A stretch of DNA of 64,000 bases from Dehalococcoidia bacterium (GCA_009838465.1 VXRN01000003.1:1-64000), one strand, 5' to 3'; shown: positions 54,196 to 63,958, counted from the stretch's first letter. The notes: generated by a model not told the origin, from the sequence alone. Made by a program: numbers and translations.

Positions 54196-54786
54196 ATGAT
54201 TCTGCTTATAGACAACTACGACAGCTTCACTTACAACCTCTACCAGTACCTGTGTGAGCTTGGCGCCGAGGTCGAAGTCGCGCGCAACGACAAGATAACC
54301 CTGGAAGAGATAGAGCGGATGTCGCCGGAGAAGATAGTCATATCCCCAGGCCCATGCACACCTGCCGAGGCCGGAATCTCCAACGACGTCCTGAGACGAT
54401 TCGGGCCTGAGCTGCCCACACTGGGAGTGTGCCTAGGCCACCAGTGCGTTGGATACGCCTTTGGAGGGACGGTCGGCGGCGCGGGAGAGATAATGCACGG
54501 CAAGATGTCCCTGATTCACCATACCGGCGAAGGCGTATTCAGCGGACTGCCCAACCCGTTCGAGGCAATTCGCTACCACTCCCTGGCGGTTTACAGGGAC
54601 GACCTGCCCGACGAGTTGGAGGTCACCGCATGGACGGACAAAGGCCTGATTATGGGCGTCCGGCATAGGGAACACCCTATCGAAGGGATACAGTTCCACC
54701 CGGAGTCCATAATGACCGAGGTCGGCAAAGACCTGTTGAAGAATTTTCTGGACGCGCCAGTTTCGGCGACGCGGGGAGGTGAGTGA
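54196..54786 (+). CDS. trpG: anthranilate synthase component II, glutamine amidotransferase
   Basis: A 196-residue class I amidotransferase. [18 protein letters not shown] start, [15 protein letters not shown] with the catalytic Cys, and [12 protein letters not shown] with His and Glu. In some bacteria this subunit also serves PabB; none is here. The stop overlaps the trpD start. Confidence 0.96.
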   Translation: MILLIDNYDSFTYNLYQYLCELGAEVEVARNDKITLEEIERMSPEKIVISPGPCTPAEAGISNDVLRRFGPELPTLGVCLGHQCVGYAFGGTVGGAGEIMHGKMSLIHHTGEGVFSGLPNPFEAIRYHSLAVYRDDLPDELEVTAWTDKGLIMGVRHREHPIEGIQFHPESIMTEVGKDLLKNFLDAPVSATRGGE

Positions 54787-55799
54787 TGATACAAGACGCG
54801 ATACAGGCGGTGGTCGAAGGCCAGTCTTTGAGTTCGGACCAGGCCGCCGCCGCAATGGACGAGATAATGAGCGGAGAAGCGACGCCCGCACAGTTCGGCG
54901 CGCTCGTGACCGCGCTCAGAATGAAGGGCGAGACCGTTGACGAAATAGCTGGCATGGCGCGGTCCATGCGCGAGAGATCACTTCACGTTCCGGCGGCGGG
55001 AAAGCTTGTTGACACTGCTGGCACGGGTGGAGACAGTTCAGGCAGTTTCAACATATCCACCACCGCCGCCTTCGTAGTGGCGGGAGCGGGGGAGAAGGTC
55101 GCCAAGCATGGCAATCGCTCCATGTCCGGCTCGACGGGCTCTGCCGATGTTCTCGAAGCGCTCGGAGTCAAGATAGACCTGTCTCCCGAGTCTGTCGCCA
55201 GGTGCATTGACGAAGTGGGATTCGGCTTCATGTTCGCGCAGGGATTTCACCCGTCCATGAGATTCGCGGCGGGCCCCAGGCGCGAGATTGGCATCAGGAC
55301 GGTGTTCAATATCCTCGGCCCGCTGACCAACCCCGCGAACGCCTCTCGTCAGCTTATCGGCGTGGCCGACCCGTCCATCGCCGAGCGCATGGCGCGGGTT
55401 CTCGGACAACTCGGCAGCGAGAAAGCGCTGGTCGTTCACGGCTCGGACGGGATGGACGAGATGACCATAACCGGCCCTTCCACCGTCTGGCAGCTTGAGA
55501 ACGGCGAGGTTTCAAGCTACGAGTTCTCACCTGAAGAACTGGGTTTCTCGCTCTCCGACGCCGACTCCATCCGCGCCGACGGGCCGGATGACAGCGCCCG
55601 CATCGCGCGAGCAGTCCTGTCGGGCGAGCCCGGCCCGGCCCGGCTGGTTGTCCTGCTCAATGCCGCCGCCGCGCTCGTTGCCGCTGGCAGCGTGGATACG
55701 CTGGCCGCTGCCATTCACGTCGCCGCAAGCTCGATTGACACCGGTGAAGCGATGAACAGGCTCAATGCGCTCGTCGAATTGAGCCAGGAATTGGAGTGA
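54786..55799 (+). CDS. trpD: anthranilate phosphoribosyltransferase
   Basis: A 337-residue TrpD. VDTAGTGGDSSGSFNIST is the PRPP site, KHGNRSMSGSTGSADVLEALG and NILGPLTNPANASRQLIGV are conserved. ATG 54786 overlaps the trpG stop and is 5 nt from GGAGGT; GTG just before is an alternative. Confidence 0.96.
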   Translation: MIQDAIQAVVEGQSLSSDQAAAAMDEIMSGEATPAQFGALVTALRMKGETVDEIAGMARSMRERSLHVPAAGKLVDTAGTGGDSSGSFNISTTAAFVVAGAGEKVAKHGNRSMSGSTGSADVLEALGVKIDLSPESVARCIDEVGFGFMFAQGFHPSMRFAAGPRREIGIRTVFNILGPLTNPANASRQLIGVADPSIAERMARVLGQLGSEKALVVHGSDGMDEMTITGPSTVWQLENGEVSSYEFSPEELGFSLSDADSIRADGPDDSARIARAVLSGEPGPARLVVLLNAAAALVAAGSVDTLAAAIHVAASSIDTGEAMNRLNALVELSQELE

Positions 55800-55805
55800 G
55801 GGATC

Positions 55806-56393
55806 ATGGGGAGAGGTGTGGTATCTCTGCTGGATGAAGAACACTCCGCATTAGTGGAGAGCCTCTGGGCTGAACTCGAGAGTGAGTTAGGATTACGAGA
55901 TCTGTCTGGAAGGATTATTCCTCACCTCTCTTTTCATGTCGCCGACGCTTACGAACAACAACCTCTTCAGCGTGCGGCGGAAGCATTTGCCAGTCAACAC
56001 AATAGTCTTCGCGTCAATACTGCGGGTCTGGGCATATTCACCGGACCGGCGCCCACTCTATACATGGCTGTCGAGCGATATCCGGCTCTTTCTAACTTCC
56101 ACGAAGAACTCTGGGCCGCTATCTCGGATACCTCGCAGAACCCGTCTCGATACTATTCTCCGGAGAACTGGTCCCCTCACATCTCACTTGCATCCTGGAC
56201 ATACATGAGCCCCGACCTTAGGAAGCGCTTCCCTGACATCGTGGCCTTTCTGCTTCACCGGCCCTTAGAATGGCAAATTGGCCTTGATAACCTGACACTC
56301 TTGCGCAGCAGCGATGAGACCGGGGGAAGTCAGGAGACTGTGTTCACGGTTGCTCTGACAAAGGCTACGTCCCCACGGGTGGACACGTTATGA
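55806..56393 (+). CDS. 2H phosphoesterase / 2'-5' RNA ligase superfamily protein
   Basis: A 195-residue protein with two H-x-S signatures, PHLSFHV near residue 40 and PHISLAS near 130, typical of 2H phosphoesterases (2'-5' RNA ligase/cyclic phosphodiesterase type). It is inserted between trpD and the HAD gene, and its end overlaps the next start by 4 bp. A link to tryptophan synthesis is unproved. Confidence 0.75.
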   Translation: MGRGVVSLLDEEHSALVESLWAELESELGLRDLSGRIIPHLSFHVADAYEQQPLQRAAEAFASQHNSLRVNTAGLGIFTGPAPTLYMAVERYPALSNFHEELWAAISDTSQNPSRYYSPENWSPHISLASWTYMSPDLRKRFPDIVAFLLHRPLEWQIGLDNLTLLRSSDETGGSQETVFTVALTKATSPRVDTL

Positions 56394-57103
56394 AGCGTAA
56401 CGTAAGCGCCGATGACGCACTTTACGGCGACAACGGAGTCCACACATCTCTCTGGGATGCTAAGGCCGTCCTGTTCGACTTCGACTTCACGCTTGCGGAT
56501 TCGTCCGTTGGTATCATCGCCTGCATCAACTACGGACTCACCAAGCTCGGCCTGCCCGAAGCCCCTGATGACAAGATAATGAAGACCATCGGGCTTTATA
56601 TTCCAGAGGCTCTGGTCGCGCTTGCGGGTGAGGAGTATTGTCCGAAAGGCCAGGAGTTCTTTGGGTACTTCACGGAGAAGGCGGACGAAGTTATGGCGGA
56701 CGGGACGGACATCTTCCCGGCCGCTGAGACCGTCATTCCGACCCTGGCTGACTGTGGACTCAGTGTCGGAATCGTTTCCACCAAGTACAGATACCGCATC
56801 GAATCTATGATGGAAGACGCGGGTCTTCTAGGCTATTTGGATGTCATTATTGGCGGCGAGGACGTCACGCGCCACAAGCCGGCGCCCGATGGCCTGTTAA
56901 TTGCCTCGGAAAAACTAGCTCTCGATGTCGAGGACTGCGTGTACGTCGGGGACAGCCACGTTGACGCAGGCGCGGCGCAGAGCGCGGGTATGCCTTTCGT
57001 CGCGGTTCTTTCCGGCACCACGACTGCGCGTACGTTTGAGAGCTACCCCAGCACGGCTGTCTTGCCGAGTATAGACAGTCTCGTGGCAAATGAAATTTGG
57101 TAG
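56390..57103 (+). CDS. HAD-superfamily phosphatase, phosphoglycolate-phosphatase-like
   Basis: A 237-residue HAD hydrolase. VLFDFDFTLADS holds the nucleophile and acid Asp, VGIVSTKYRYRIE motif II, and HKPAPDGLLIASE and CVYVGDSHVDAGAAQSAGM motifs III and IV. A cap domain lies between. Substrate unknown; position in the trp operon suggests a phosphorylated intermediate or by-product, but this is speculation. Confidence 0.83.
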   Translation: MKRNVSADDALYGDNGVHTSLWDAKAVLFDFDFTLADSSVGIIACINYGLTKLGLPEAPDDKIMKTIGLYIPEALVALAGEEYCPKGQEFFGYFTEKADEVMADGTDIFPAAETVIPTLADCGLSVGIVSTKYRYRIESMMEDAGLLGYLDVIIGGEDVTRHKPAPDGLLIASEKLALDVEDCVYVGDSHVDAGAAQSAGMPFVAVLSGTTTARTFESYPSTAVLPSIDSLVANEIW

Positions 57104-57156
57104 AATGTCTGGAACGCGAAACTCTTCGAGTCATTGATTGAAGGTATCCCACGGAC

Positions 57157-57957
57157 ATGGTTGTCAGAACCGATTCCCCGGACATTCTGAAGAAGATAGT
57201 CGAGGTCAAGAGCGAGGAGGTCGAACGCCTCAAGACCGAGGTCCCGCTCGACTCACTGCTCGCCAGAATCGAATGGCAGGCCGAGCCACTTGACTTTGCC
57301 GCCAGATTGAAGGGGTCCGAAGTAAAGATCATCGCAGAGGTCAAGAGGGCGTCCCCTTCCAGGGGTATCCTCAGGGAGAATCTCAACCCTGCCTGGCTCG
57401 CGACTCAGTATGTCAAGAACGGTGCCGCGGCCATATCCGTCCTAACCAATAAAGACCACTTTCAGGGTAGTTTGACAGACCTTGAAGCCGGCGGGGCTGT
57501 GGCCCACACCCACATGGTTCCCGTTCTTCGGAAAGAGTTCCTCTTCGACCCCTACCAGGTACATGAGGCGCGCGCCTATGGTGCGGACGCGATACTGCTC
57601 ATAGTGTCCATGCTGGACATCGGCGTCCTGTCAGCTCTGAAGGAACTCGCAGAGGGCTACGGTATGCAATGCCTGGTCGAAGTACACGACGAAGACGAAA
57701 TGGATGTCGCAATCGAGGTTGGCGCCGGAGTCATCGGAATCAACAACCGCGATCTGAGGACGTTCCACACTACACTCGACGTCACCGACAAGCTGGGCCA
57801 TAGGGTGCCCGCCGAAAGTACTCTCGTGAGCGAAAGCGGTCTCAGGACGCGCGACGACATTGAGCGTGTCAGGCGGGCGGGCGCTTCCGCTGTGCTGATC
57901 GGCGACGCGCTTGTTTCCGCGCCGGACCCAGGTGCGAAGCTGAGGGAGCTGATATGA
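57157..57957 (+). CDS. trpC: indole-3-glycerol phosphate synthase
   Basis: A 266-residue TIM barrel. IIAEVKRASPSRGIL, AISVLTNKDHFQGSLTDL, VLRKEFLFDPYQVHEARAYGADAILLI (in part) and GINNRDLRTF are diagnostic; VSESGLRTRDDI closes the phosphate site. The 53-bp gap before it is the widest in the trp operon. Confidence 0.96.
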   Translation: MVVRTDSPDILKKIVEVKSEEVERLKTEVPLDSLLARIEWQAEPLDFAARLKGSEVKIIAEVKRASPSRGILRENLNPAWLATQYVKNGAAAISVLTNKDHFQGSLTDLEAGGAVAHTHMVPVLRKEFLFDPYQVHEARAYGADAILLIVSMLDIGVLSALKELAEGYGMQCLVEVHDEDEMDVAIEVGAGVIGINNRDLRTFHTTLDVTDKLGHRVPAESTLVSESGLRTRDDIERVRRAGASAVLIGDALVSAPDPGAKLRELI

Positions 57958-58613
57958 CCCGTTTCAAGATCTGCGGACTGCGCGATGTCCCAAATGCACT
58001 CGTCGCCGCCGACTCAGGAGCCGGATTTCTCGGGTTCAACTTCGTAGAGGGCGTCCGAAGACAGCTTCAGCCCGCAGAAGGCAGCCAGATCATCTACGAC
58101 TTCCGCATGGCGTTCGACGGAGATAGTATGCCTGGGATCGTCGGCCTGTTCGCCAACCAGGACGCCGACTTCATCAACGACATCATTCACCGGTGTGGCC
58201 TGGACTACGTCCAGCTCTGCGGAGACGAGCCTCCCGGTCTTTGGAGCGAACTGGCTGCTCCGGTTATGAGGCAGGTCAAGGTCAGGGAAGACCTTCCGAG
58301 GTCGGAAGCGGTCGCATTGGCGTCTCACCAAGTGGCTGAGGCGCTGGAAGCGGGACACCTGGCTCTCATGGACAAGCATAAGCCCGGTGCGCTTGGCGGG
58401 ACTGGCATTACTTTCGATTGGGCGATTGCCCGGGAGGTGGCGCGGGACAAGCCTGTCCTCGTTGCGGGTGGACTTAATCCTGATAATGTCGCCAAAGCCA
58501 TCAGCGTTGCCGCGCCCTGGGGAGTTGACGTTTCCAGTGGCGTGGAAACCGATGGTGTCAAAGACCCTGGGAAGATAAGGGCATTCGCCGATGCGGTTAG
58601 GGCCGCCGGATAG
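57954..58613 (+). CDS. trpF: phosphoribosylanthranilate isomerase
   Basis: A 219-residue TIM barrel starting RFKICGLRDVPNALVA (catalytic Cys) with VGLFANQDADFI, LDYVQLCGDE and the catalytic Asp near HLALMDKHK, and GGLNPDNVAKAI with GVDVSSGVET at the phosphate end. ATGA overlap with trpC. trpB and trpA do not follow. Confidence 0.95.
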   Translation: MTRFKICGLRDVPNALVAADSGAGFLGFNFVEGVRRQLQPAEGSQIIYDFRMAFDGDSMPGIVGLFANQDADFINDIIHRCGLDYVQLCGDEPPGLWSELAAPVMRQVKVREDLPRSEAVALASHQVAEALEAGHLALMDKHKPGALGGTGITFDWAIAREVARDKPVLVAGGLNPDNVAKAISVAAPWGVDVSSGVETDGVKDPGKIRAFADAVRAAG

Positions 58614-58620
58614 CAGGCAA

Positions 58621-59109
58621 ATGTCCGGGCCGCTGGTACTGAAACCTCAAAGCGTGGAGATAGACGCGCCGCGTGAGCTTGTCTTCCAGATGCTGACTTC
58701 CTTCCGCCGTGGACGCATCGCAGGAGACGATTCCGAGTCCTCCAGGCTGGTTTCGGAGCACGGAAACACGAAGATCGTTGAATTCAGGACCAAGGCCGGC
58801 CCATTCACTTACACTACCCTGGAAGAGGTAATGCTCTTTCCCCCGGAGAAGATTGCCTTCAGGCATCTCAAAGGCCCGCTTCACTTCTCCGAGGAAGAGT
58901 TTACATTCGAGGAAACGGCCGACGGACAGACCTTCATGACCCATTCCGGGAGTTTCATCTGGAATACATTCCCATTCTTCGGCTGGTTTGGAGGGGTCAT
59001 TTACACCAGGCCGATGTATCACCGGGTAATCCGAAAGCATCTGGCCGTAGTCAAAGATGCGGCCGAGGCGAGAGCGGCCCGCAGCCACGTCTTCAGACGC
59101 CAGCAGTGA
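58621..59109 (+). CDS. SRPBCC-superfamily (START/Bet v1-like) protein
   Basis: A 162-residue ligand-binding-fold protein with the typical opening SVEIDAPRELVFQMLTSF. Middle segments GPFTYTTLEEVMLFPPEKIAFRHL support the fold (in part). Ligand unknown. ATG 58621 is chosen; the longer frame overlaps trpF. Likely the last gene on the trp transcript. Confidence 0.72.
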   Translation: MSGPLVLKPQSVEIDAPRELVFQMLTSFRRGRIAGDDSESSRLVSEHGNTKIVEFRTKAGPFTYTTLEEVMLFPPEKIAFRHLKGPLHFSEEEFTFEETADGQTFMTHSGSFIWNTFPFFGWFGGVIYTRPMYHRVIRKHLAVVKDAAEARAARSHVFRRQQ

Positions 59110-59202
59110 AAAGGCGCCGTAACTCAAGCTGGGTCAACTAGACTCAATTCGCTCGGTATGCTAACTTTATCTGCGGAATTCGCAAGTCAGAGGTAGGTTC
59201 GA

Positions 59203-60879
59203 ATGTACTCCCATGACGTACTCATCATAGGCGCCGGATTAGCCGGAATGAGAGCCGCTCTTTCCGCGCGTCAGAACGGCGCGGATGTGGCCGTCATATC
59301 CAAGGTTCACCCGGTCCGAAGTCACTCCAACGCGGCGCAGGGTGGCATAAACGCCGCGCTCGAACACGCGGGCGACGACTGGCACGACCACGCCTACGAC
59401 ACGGTCAAGGGCTCCGACTACCTCGGAGACCAGGACGCTATCGAGGTCATGTGCCGGGAGGCAGGCTCCGAAGTCATCCAGATGGAACACTACGGAGTGA
59501 CCTTCAGCCGTGACGAGAATGGGCGTCTGGGTACACGCGCCTTTGGCGGACAGGGCAAGGCGCGCACCTTCTTCGTTGCCGACTTCACCGGGCAGGCTCT
59601 CCTGCACGTACTCTACGAGCAGATAATGCGCGCCGGAGTGCGGGTCTATGAGGAGTGGTTCGTCCTGGAAATCCTGGTCGAAGACGGGGAGTGTGCGGGC
59701 GCGGTCGTCATGGAGATTCGTTCGGGCGACATACACGTCATTCGCGCCAAGGCCGTAATCATGGCCGCGGGCGGTCTCGGACGCGTTTTCGAGCCGTCCA
59801 CCAACGCCCTCATCTGCACGGGCGACGGCATGGGGCTGGCCTACCGCGTCGGCGCCCCCCTCATGGACATGGAGATGGTCCAGTACCACCCCACGACGCT
59901 CAAAGGAAGCGGGGTCCTCATAACTGAGGGTGCGCGCGGCGAGGGAGCTCACCTGCTGAACTCCGAAGGCGACCGCTTCATGGAGCGGTACGCGCCCAAC
60001 ATGATGGAACTTGCCTCCCGCGACGTCGTTTCCAGGGCAGAGCAGACCGAGATAAACGAGGGCAGGGGAATTGACGGCAGTGTGCTGCTCGACCTCCGCC
60101 ATCTCGGTGAGCCCCTGATTCGTGAACGCCTCACGCAGATTCTAGACATTGCGCGAGACTTCGCGAACGTCAACCTGCTCGAGGAGCCGGTGCCGATACG
60201 CCCGGGTATGCACTACCAGATGGGCGGTGTAAAGACCGATGTGGACGGTCAGACACCCATTCCGGGTCTGTACGCCGCTGGCGAAGTCGCCTGCGTCAGT
60301 GTGCATGGCGGCAACAGGCTCGGCGCGAACTCGCTGCTCGATACTCTGGTGTTCGGAAGGCGTTCAGGCGAACACGCCGCGGAACTCGCCAAGTCGAAGT
60401 CGCACAAGGACCTGGACGACTCCGCTGCTGATGCTGAGAAGGCGCACGTCCAGCGTCTAATGGAAAATCCCAAGAGCGAGGATATGTTCGGTCAGATTCG
60501 CGTTGACATGGGCACGACGATGAACGACCACCTCGCCGTCTATCGCAATCAGGCCGGCATGGAGTCCGCCCTAGACACGGTTCGACAACTGCGAGAGCGT
60601 TATCAGTCCGTCTATGTCCCCGACAAGGGCAAGACCTGGAACACCAACCTCGTCTTCACGCTGGAGCTAGGCTTCATGCTCGACTGCGCGGAGGCAATAA
60701 CCCTGTCCGCAATCGAGCGCAAAGAGAGCAGGGGAGCGCACACACGCGAAGACTTCCCTGAGCGCGACGACGAGAACTGGCTGAGGCATATCCTGGTCAG
60801 GCAGACCGAGGACGGCCCCGCGCTGGACTACCAGTCCGTGGTCGTAACCCAGTGGGAGCCGCAGGTGCGGAGCTACTAG
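59203..60879 (+). CDS. sdhA: succinate dehydrogenase/fumarate reductase flavoprotein subunit
   Basis: A 558-residue flavoprotein. [17 protein letters not shown] is the FAD loop, [18 protein letters not shown] includes the residues next to the covalent FAD site, and [20 protein letters not shown] plus [21 protein letters not shown] are catalytic segments. GGTTCG precedes ATG without a strong ribosome site. Succinate-fumarate step of the TCA cycle. Confidence 0.95.
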   Translation: MYSHDVLIIGAGLAGMRAALSARQNGADVAVISKVHPVRSHSNAAQGGINAALEHAGDDWHDHAYDTVKGSDYLGDQDAIEVMCREAGSEVIQMEHYGVTFSRDENGRLGTRAFGGQGKARTFFVADFTGQALLHVLYEQIMRAGVRVYEEWFVLEILVEDGECAGAVVMEIRSGDIHVIRAKAVIMAAGGLGRVFEPSTNALICTGDGMGLAYRVGAPLMDMEMVQYHPTTLKGSGVLITEGARGEGAHLLNSEGDRFMERYAPNMMELASRDVVSRAEQTEINEGRGIDGSVLLDLRHLGEPLIRERLTQILDIARDFANVNLLEEPVPIRPGMHYQMGGVKTDVDGQTPIPGLYAAGEVACVSVHGGNRLGANSLLDTLVFGRRSGEHAAELAKSKSHKDLDDSAADAEKAHVQRLMENPKSEDMFGQIRVDMGTTMNDHLAVYRNQAGMESALDTVRQLRERYQSVYVPDKGKTWNTNLVFTLELGFMLDCAEAITLSAIERKESRGAHTREDFPERDDENWLRHILVRQTEDGPALDYQSVVVTQWEPQVRSY

Positions 60880-60917
60880 GCCGATTTGAGACTTCCAAAC
60901 ATTCCTACACTCACAGC

Positions 60918-60944
60918 CGTCATTCCCGTGAAGGCGGGATTCCA
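60918..60944. repeat. palindromic repeat, family A, inside the sdh operon
   Basis: CATTCCCGTGAAGGCGGGATTCC between sdhA and sdhB. Its 3' end is followed at once by AAGAGGA, the ribosome site of sdhB, so the repeat may affect expression of sdhB. Confidence 0.7.
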
Positions 60945-60956
60945 AGAGGAACCATA

Positions 60957-61913
60957 ATGCAAGTAACGTTTAGAGTCAGGAGATACGACCCGGATACGCA
61001 TCCCGCCGTTCCCAGATACCAGGAATACACGCTGGAGATGACCGAATCCAACACCGTCCTGGACGGCCTGATTCGCATACGCGAAGAGATGGACGGCACG
61101 CTCGGCCTCCGATGCTCGTGCCGGAGCGCGATCTGCGGCTCGTGCGCGATGCGTATCAACGGCCAGGCGGGGCTGGCGTGCAACACACTGCTGATACACG
61201 CCCTGCCGAAGGACGGTGGACCGATAGTCGTCGAGCCTGCTGGCAATCTGGAGGTACAGAAAGACCTCATCGTGGACTTCGCTCCCTTCTGGAGCAAGGT
61301 GCGCGCCGTCCAGCCCTGGCTTCAGCCTGAAGGTCCAGAGCCTGAGACAGAGTACATCGCCCCCGCCGATGATATGCAGCATCTCACCGGCGTAATGGCC
61401 TGCATCATGTGCGGCGCGTGCGTTTCGGACTGCACCGTTCTTGAAGTTGATGATAATTTCCTCGGGCCGGCGGCATTGGCGAAGTCCTACCGTTTCGTCC
61501 GAGATCCGCGAGACGACGCCGACAACTCAAGGCTGGGCGCGCTGAACGAGTACGGCGGCGTCTGGGACTGTACCCGCTGTATGCAGTGCGTTGAGGTATG
61601 CCCCAAGGGAGTTGACCCGATGGGCAGGATCATGGCCCTCAGGGACCGCGCGATGGAGGAAGGTTACACCAACACGACCGGCGCGAGACACGCCAACGCA
61701 TTCGCCGACTCGGTCGAGCACAGCGGCTGGCTCGATGAAACTAAGCTGGTCGTCAAGAGCCACGGCGTCACCAACGTCAAGGAGATGCTCAAGTTGATTC
61801 CGGTCGGCATTCGCGCCCAACTCGCGGGTAAGCGTCCGCCCCTCGTACACAAGAGTATTCCGGGCGTGGAGAACGTCCAGCGAATCTTCGATAAGGTAGA
61901 GAACAAGCAATGA
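60957..61913 (+). CDS. sdhB: succinate dehydrogenase/fumarate reductase iron-sulfur subunit
   Basis: A 318-residue protein with an N-terminal [2Fe-2S] domain (LRCSCRSAICGSCAM, later Cys) and C-terminal cluster motifs CIMCGACVSDC and CTRCMQCVEVCPKG. Longer than classic SdhB by about 70 residues. ATG 60957 follows AAGAGGA. It overlaps the next gene by ATGA. Confidence 0.93.
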   Translation: MQVTFRVRRYDPDTHPAVPRYQEYTLEMTESNTVLDGLIRIREEMDGTLGLRCSCRSAICGSCAMRINGQAGLACNTLLIHALPKDGGPIVVEPAGNLEVQKDLIVDFAPFWSKVRAVQPWLQPEGPEPETEYIAPADDMQHLTGVMACIMCGACVSDCTVLEVDDNFLGPAALAKSYRFVRDPRDDADNSRLGALNEYGGVWDCTRCMQCVEVCPKGVDPMGRIMALRDRAMEEGYTNTTGARHANAFADSVEHSGWLDETKLVVKSHGVTNVKEMLKLIPVGIRAQLAGKRPPLVHKSIPGVENVQRIFDKVENKQ

Positions 61914-62803
61914 GATATGCCCTTTATCCAGGCTGCGTGTCACGCGGGGCCTGCCCTGAACTTTATGCCTCCACGCTGGAGATATGCCGGCGGCTTGGCA
62001 TCGAACTAGACCTGATTACCATGCAGGGAGCCTCTTGCACTGGGGCCGGCGTCCTCCAGGAGAAGAATCTGAGGTTGGGCGATACACTGAACGCGCGCAC
62101 GTTTGCCATGGCGGAGCGCGTGGGGCTGCCCATACTCACCATCTGCTCGACCTGCCAAGGAGTCATGTCCCAGGCCAACCAGAGGCTTCAGGACGACGAG
62201 TACCGCGAGTCCATCAACGAAGACCTCGCCGAAGAGGGTCTGCGATACAACGGCACTGCCGATCCCGTGCACCTCCTCTGGGTCATAGTGGAGGAGATAG
62301 GGATTGACAAGCTCAAGTCGCTCGTCGTGCGTGAGTTGCCGGAGCTGCGAATTGCGCCATTCTACGGCTGCTACATAGTTCGGCCCACGTCGGCGCTGAA
62401 GTTCGACGAACATCCCGAGCGAGAGGACGCGCTGGAGCAGGTCATAGAGGCCGTGGGCGCGCAGGTTGTGGACTTTCCCGGCAAGACGCTGTGTTGTGGA
62501 TTCCCGATTCTCACCATCAACGAGACCAACTCGCTCAAAATGGTCGCCAACCACACGATGGACGCCAAGGGCAAGGGCGCTGACGCGATGGTGACCCCAT
62601 GTCCGCTCTGCCATCTGAACCTTGACGGCTACCAGCCCCAGGCCGCGAAGGCCAACAGCCCCATGGCTCCCATAGACATCCCAATCCTGCACCTGCCGCA
62701 GCTAATCGGCCTGTCGATGGGAATAGATCCCAAGTTGATGCGCCTCAACCGCCACATCGTCTCCACCAAGCAGATGCTCTCCGAGTTGGCGTTGTCACCC
62801 TAG
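61910..62803 (+). CDS. HdrB-like CCG-domain subunit of a type E succinate dehydrogenase
   Basis: A 297-residue protein with two CCG-type Cys-rich domains: YPGCVSRG with SCTGAG and CSTCQGV in the first, YGCYI, CCGFPIL and TPCPLCHLNLD in the second. It resembles HdrB and SdhE/SdhC of type E (non-heme) succinate:quinone reductases. These lack the haem-b membrane anchors; a noncanonical [4Fe-4S] cluster and amphipathic helices serve instead. No SdhC/SdhD gene is nearby. Confidence 0.86.
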   Translation: MRYALYPGCVSRGACPELYASTLEICRRLGIELDLITMQGASCTGAGVLQEKNLRLGDTLNARTFAMAERVGLPILTICSTCQGVMSQANQRLQDDEYRESINEDLAEEGLRYNGTADPVHLLWVIVEEIGIDKLKSLVVRELPELRIAPFYGCYIVRPTSALKFDEHPEREDALEQVIEAVGAQVVDFPGKTLCCGFPILTINETNSLKMVANHTMDAKGKGADAMVTPCPLCHLNLDGYQPQAAKANSPMAPIDIPILHLPQLIGLSMGIDPKLMRLNRHIVSTKQMLSELALSP

Positions 62804-62814
62804 GGGAATACCCT

Positions 62815-62834
62815 CCTCTCCCTAGAGGGAGAGG
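62815..62834. repeat. palindromic repeat, family B
   Basis: CCTCTCCCTA-GAGGGAGAGG type hairpin after the sdh operon, followed by ACTGAGGTGAGG; may also act as a boundary between convergent genes. Confidence 0.6.
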
Positions 62835-62916
62835 ACTGAGGTGAGGTGAAATCCATACTATATTGGATCTTCATTTGGAGTCCTGGTCGCCCCATTCGTC
62901 CGGAGATGAGAGAGTT

Positions 62917-63945
62917 TCACTGAATCGGCAGCGGCGGCTGCCACCAATGGGGCGTTTCGCTGAACTCGATCTCGGTCACCCACTTCACCCACTCAAATCC
63001 GCGCCTGCCCGGTGCTACCAGCCTGACGGGGTAACCATGCCCGTGTGACAGCGTCTCCTCCGTCACGTGAGTCGCCAGCAGAAAGTCTTGCGAGGCGTTG
63101 AGCGAGAACTTCCTGTAATACCCCGTTACAGAGCGCACGATTACGCTGCGAGCGGTATCTGAAGGCTCCAACTCCCCGACCACGTCTCTTAGTGCGACGC
63201 CGCTCCACCTCTGGGTAGAATGCCAGCCTCCCGTGCAGTCCAACGTCGCTGTCGTCTCCGCGGTGTTCGCCAGAAGGACAGGGTAAGTGATTTCCAATTC
63301 CCTGTTTACGACGCCGTGTACTCTCAGCCGCCATGTGCTGGAGTCTATCGGGTCGGGACTGTCGTTGAGCCAGGAGACGCGGGGGAAGTCATTGCCTGAG
63401 AAATCCCTGGCCTTGTAGGAGCCGGTGAATCTCCGACTCTGGCCGCTGAGATTTGCGGCGCGGGCCAAGCCCTCCGTAGCCTGCCACGCCACCAGCCCCA
63501 GCGCGAACGCGCCCACCGTCCGCAGGAAAAGCCGTCTGTCCGCCCAGAAGCCGATTGGGAATCCCCGAATCATGTACCAGATATGCCAAAACAAAAGCGG
63601 AATTATCGCCGCGCCGACGTAGATATGCCAGCTGACCCCACTGAATATCCACCACTGGTAGGGGCCGATGAGAGACCAAGCTACCCCGGTCGCCAGGCAC
63701 ACAACCAGCAGTATCGAGAGTATGAGCGAGGCGGTGCGCGCAGATACGTGTCGATCCCACTTAAGTGAACGCAGGACATTGGCGGTCTTCCACACGAGCG
63801 TAAGCAGAATTCCGTACCCGGCGATCCGGTGGAGCTGCATGTGGAAAGCGCGGTTCTCGGAGCCGGAAGTCAGGCCGAAGAACCCCGATACCAGTTCGAG
63901 GGCCAGGAACGTGAGCAGTAATATGTTGGCCCAAGGGAAGCGCAT
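62917..63945 (-). CDS. membrane cytochrome b-type/molybdopterin oxidoreductase fusion
   Basis: The first ~170 residues form about four to five transmembrane helices with His residues in MQLHRIAGYG, SWHIYVG and FWHIWYM, as in a b-type cytochrome. From about residue 190 a sulfite-oxidase-type molybdopterin domain follows, with the Mo-ligand Cys in LDCTGGWHST and SHGHGYPVRLVAPG. The N-terminus is in the membrane and the Mo domain is probably outside. A reductase or oxidase of an S- or N-oxide is likely; substrate unknown. It is convergent with sdh. Confidence 0.8.
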   Translation of the reverse strand: MRFPWANILLLTFLALELVSGFFGLTSGSENRAFHMQLHRIAGYGILLTLVWKTANVLRSLKWDRHVSARTASLILSILLVVCLATGVAWSLIGPYQWWIFSGVSWHIYVGAAIIPLLFWHIWYMIRGFPIGFWADRRLFLRTVGAFALGLVAWQATEGLARAANLSGQSRRFTGSYKARDFSGNDFPRVSWLNDSPDPIDSSTWRLRVHGVVNRELEITYPVLLANTAETTATLDCTGGWHSTQRWSGVALRDVVGELEPSDTARSVIVRSVTGYYRKFSLNASQDFLLATHVTEETLSHGHGYPVRLVAPGRRGFEWVKWVTEIEFSETPHWWQPPLPIQ

Positions 63946-63958
63946 CTTGCGATAGGGT

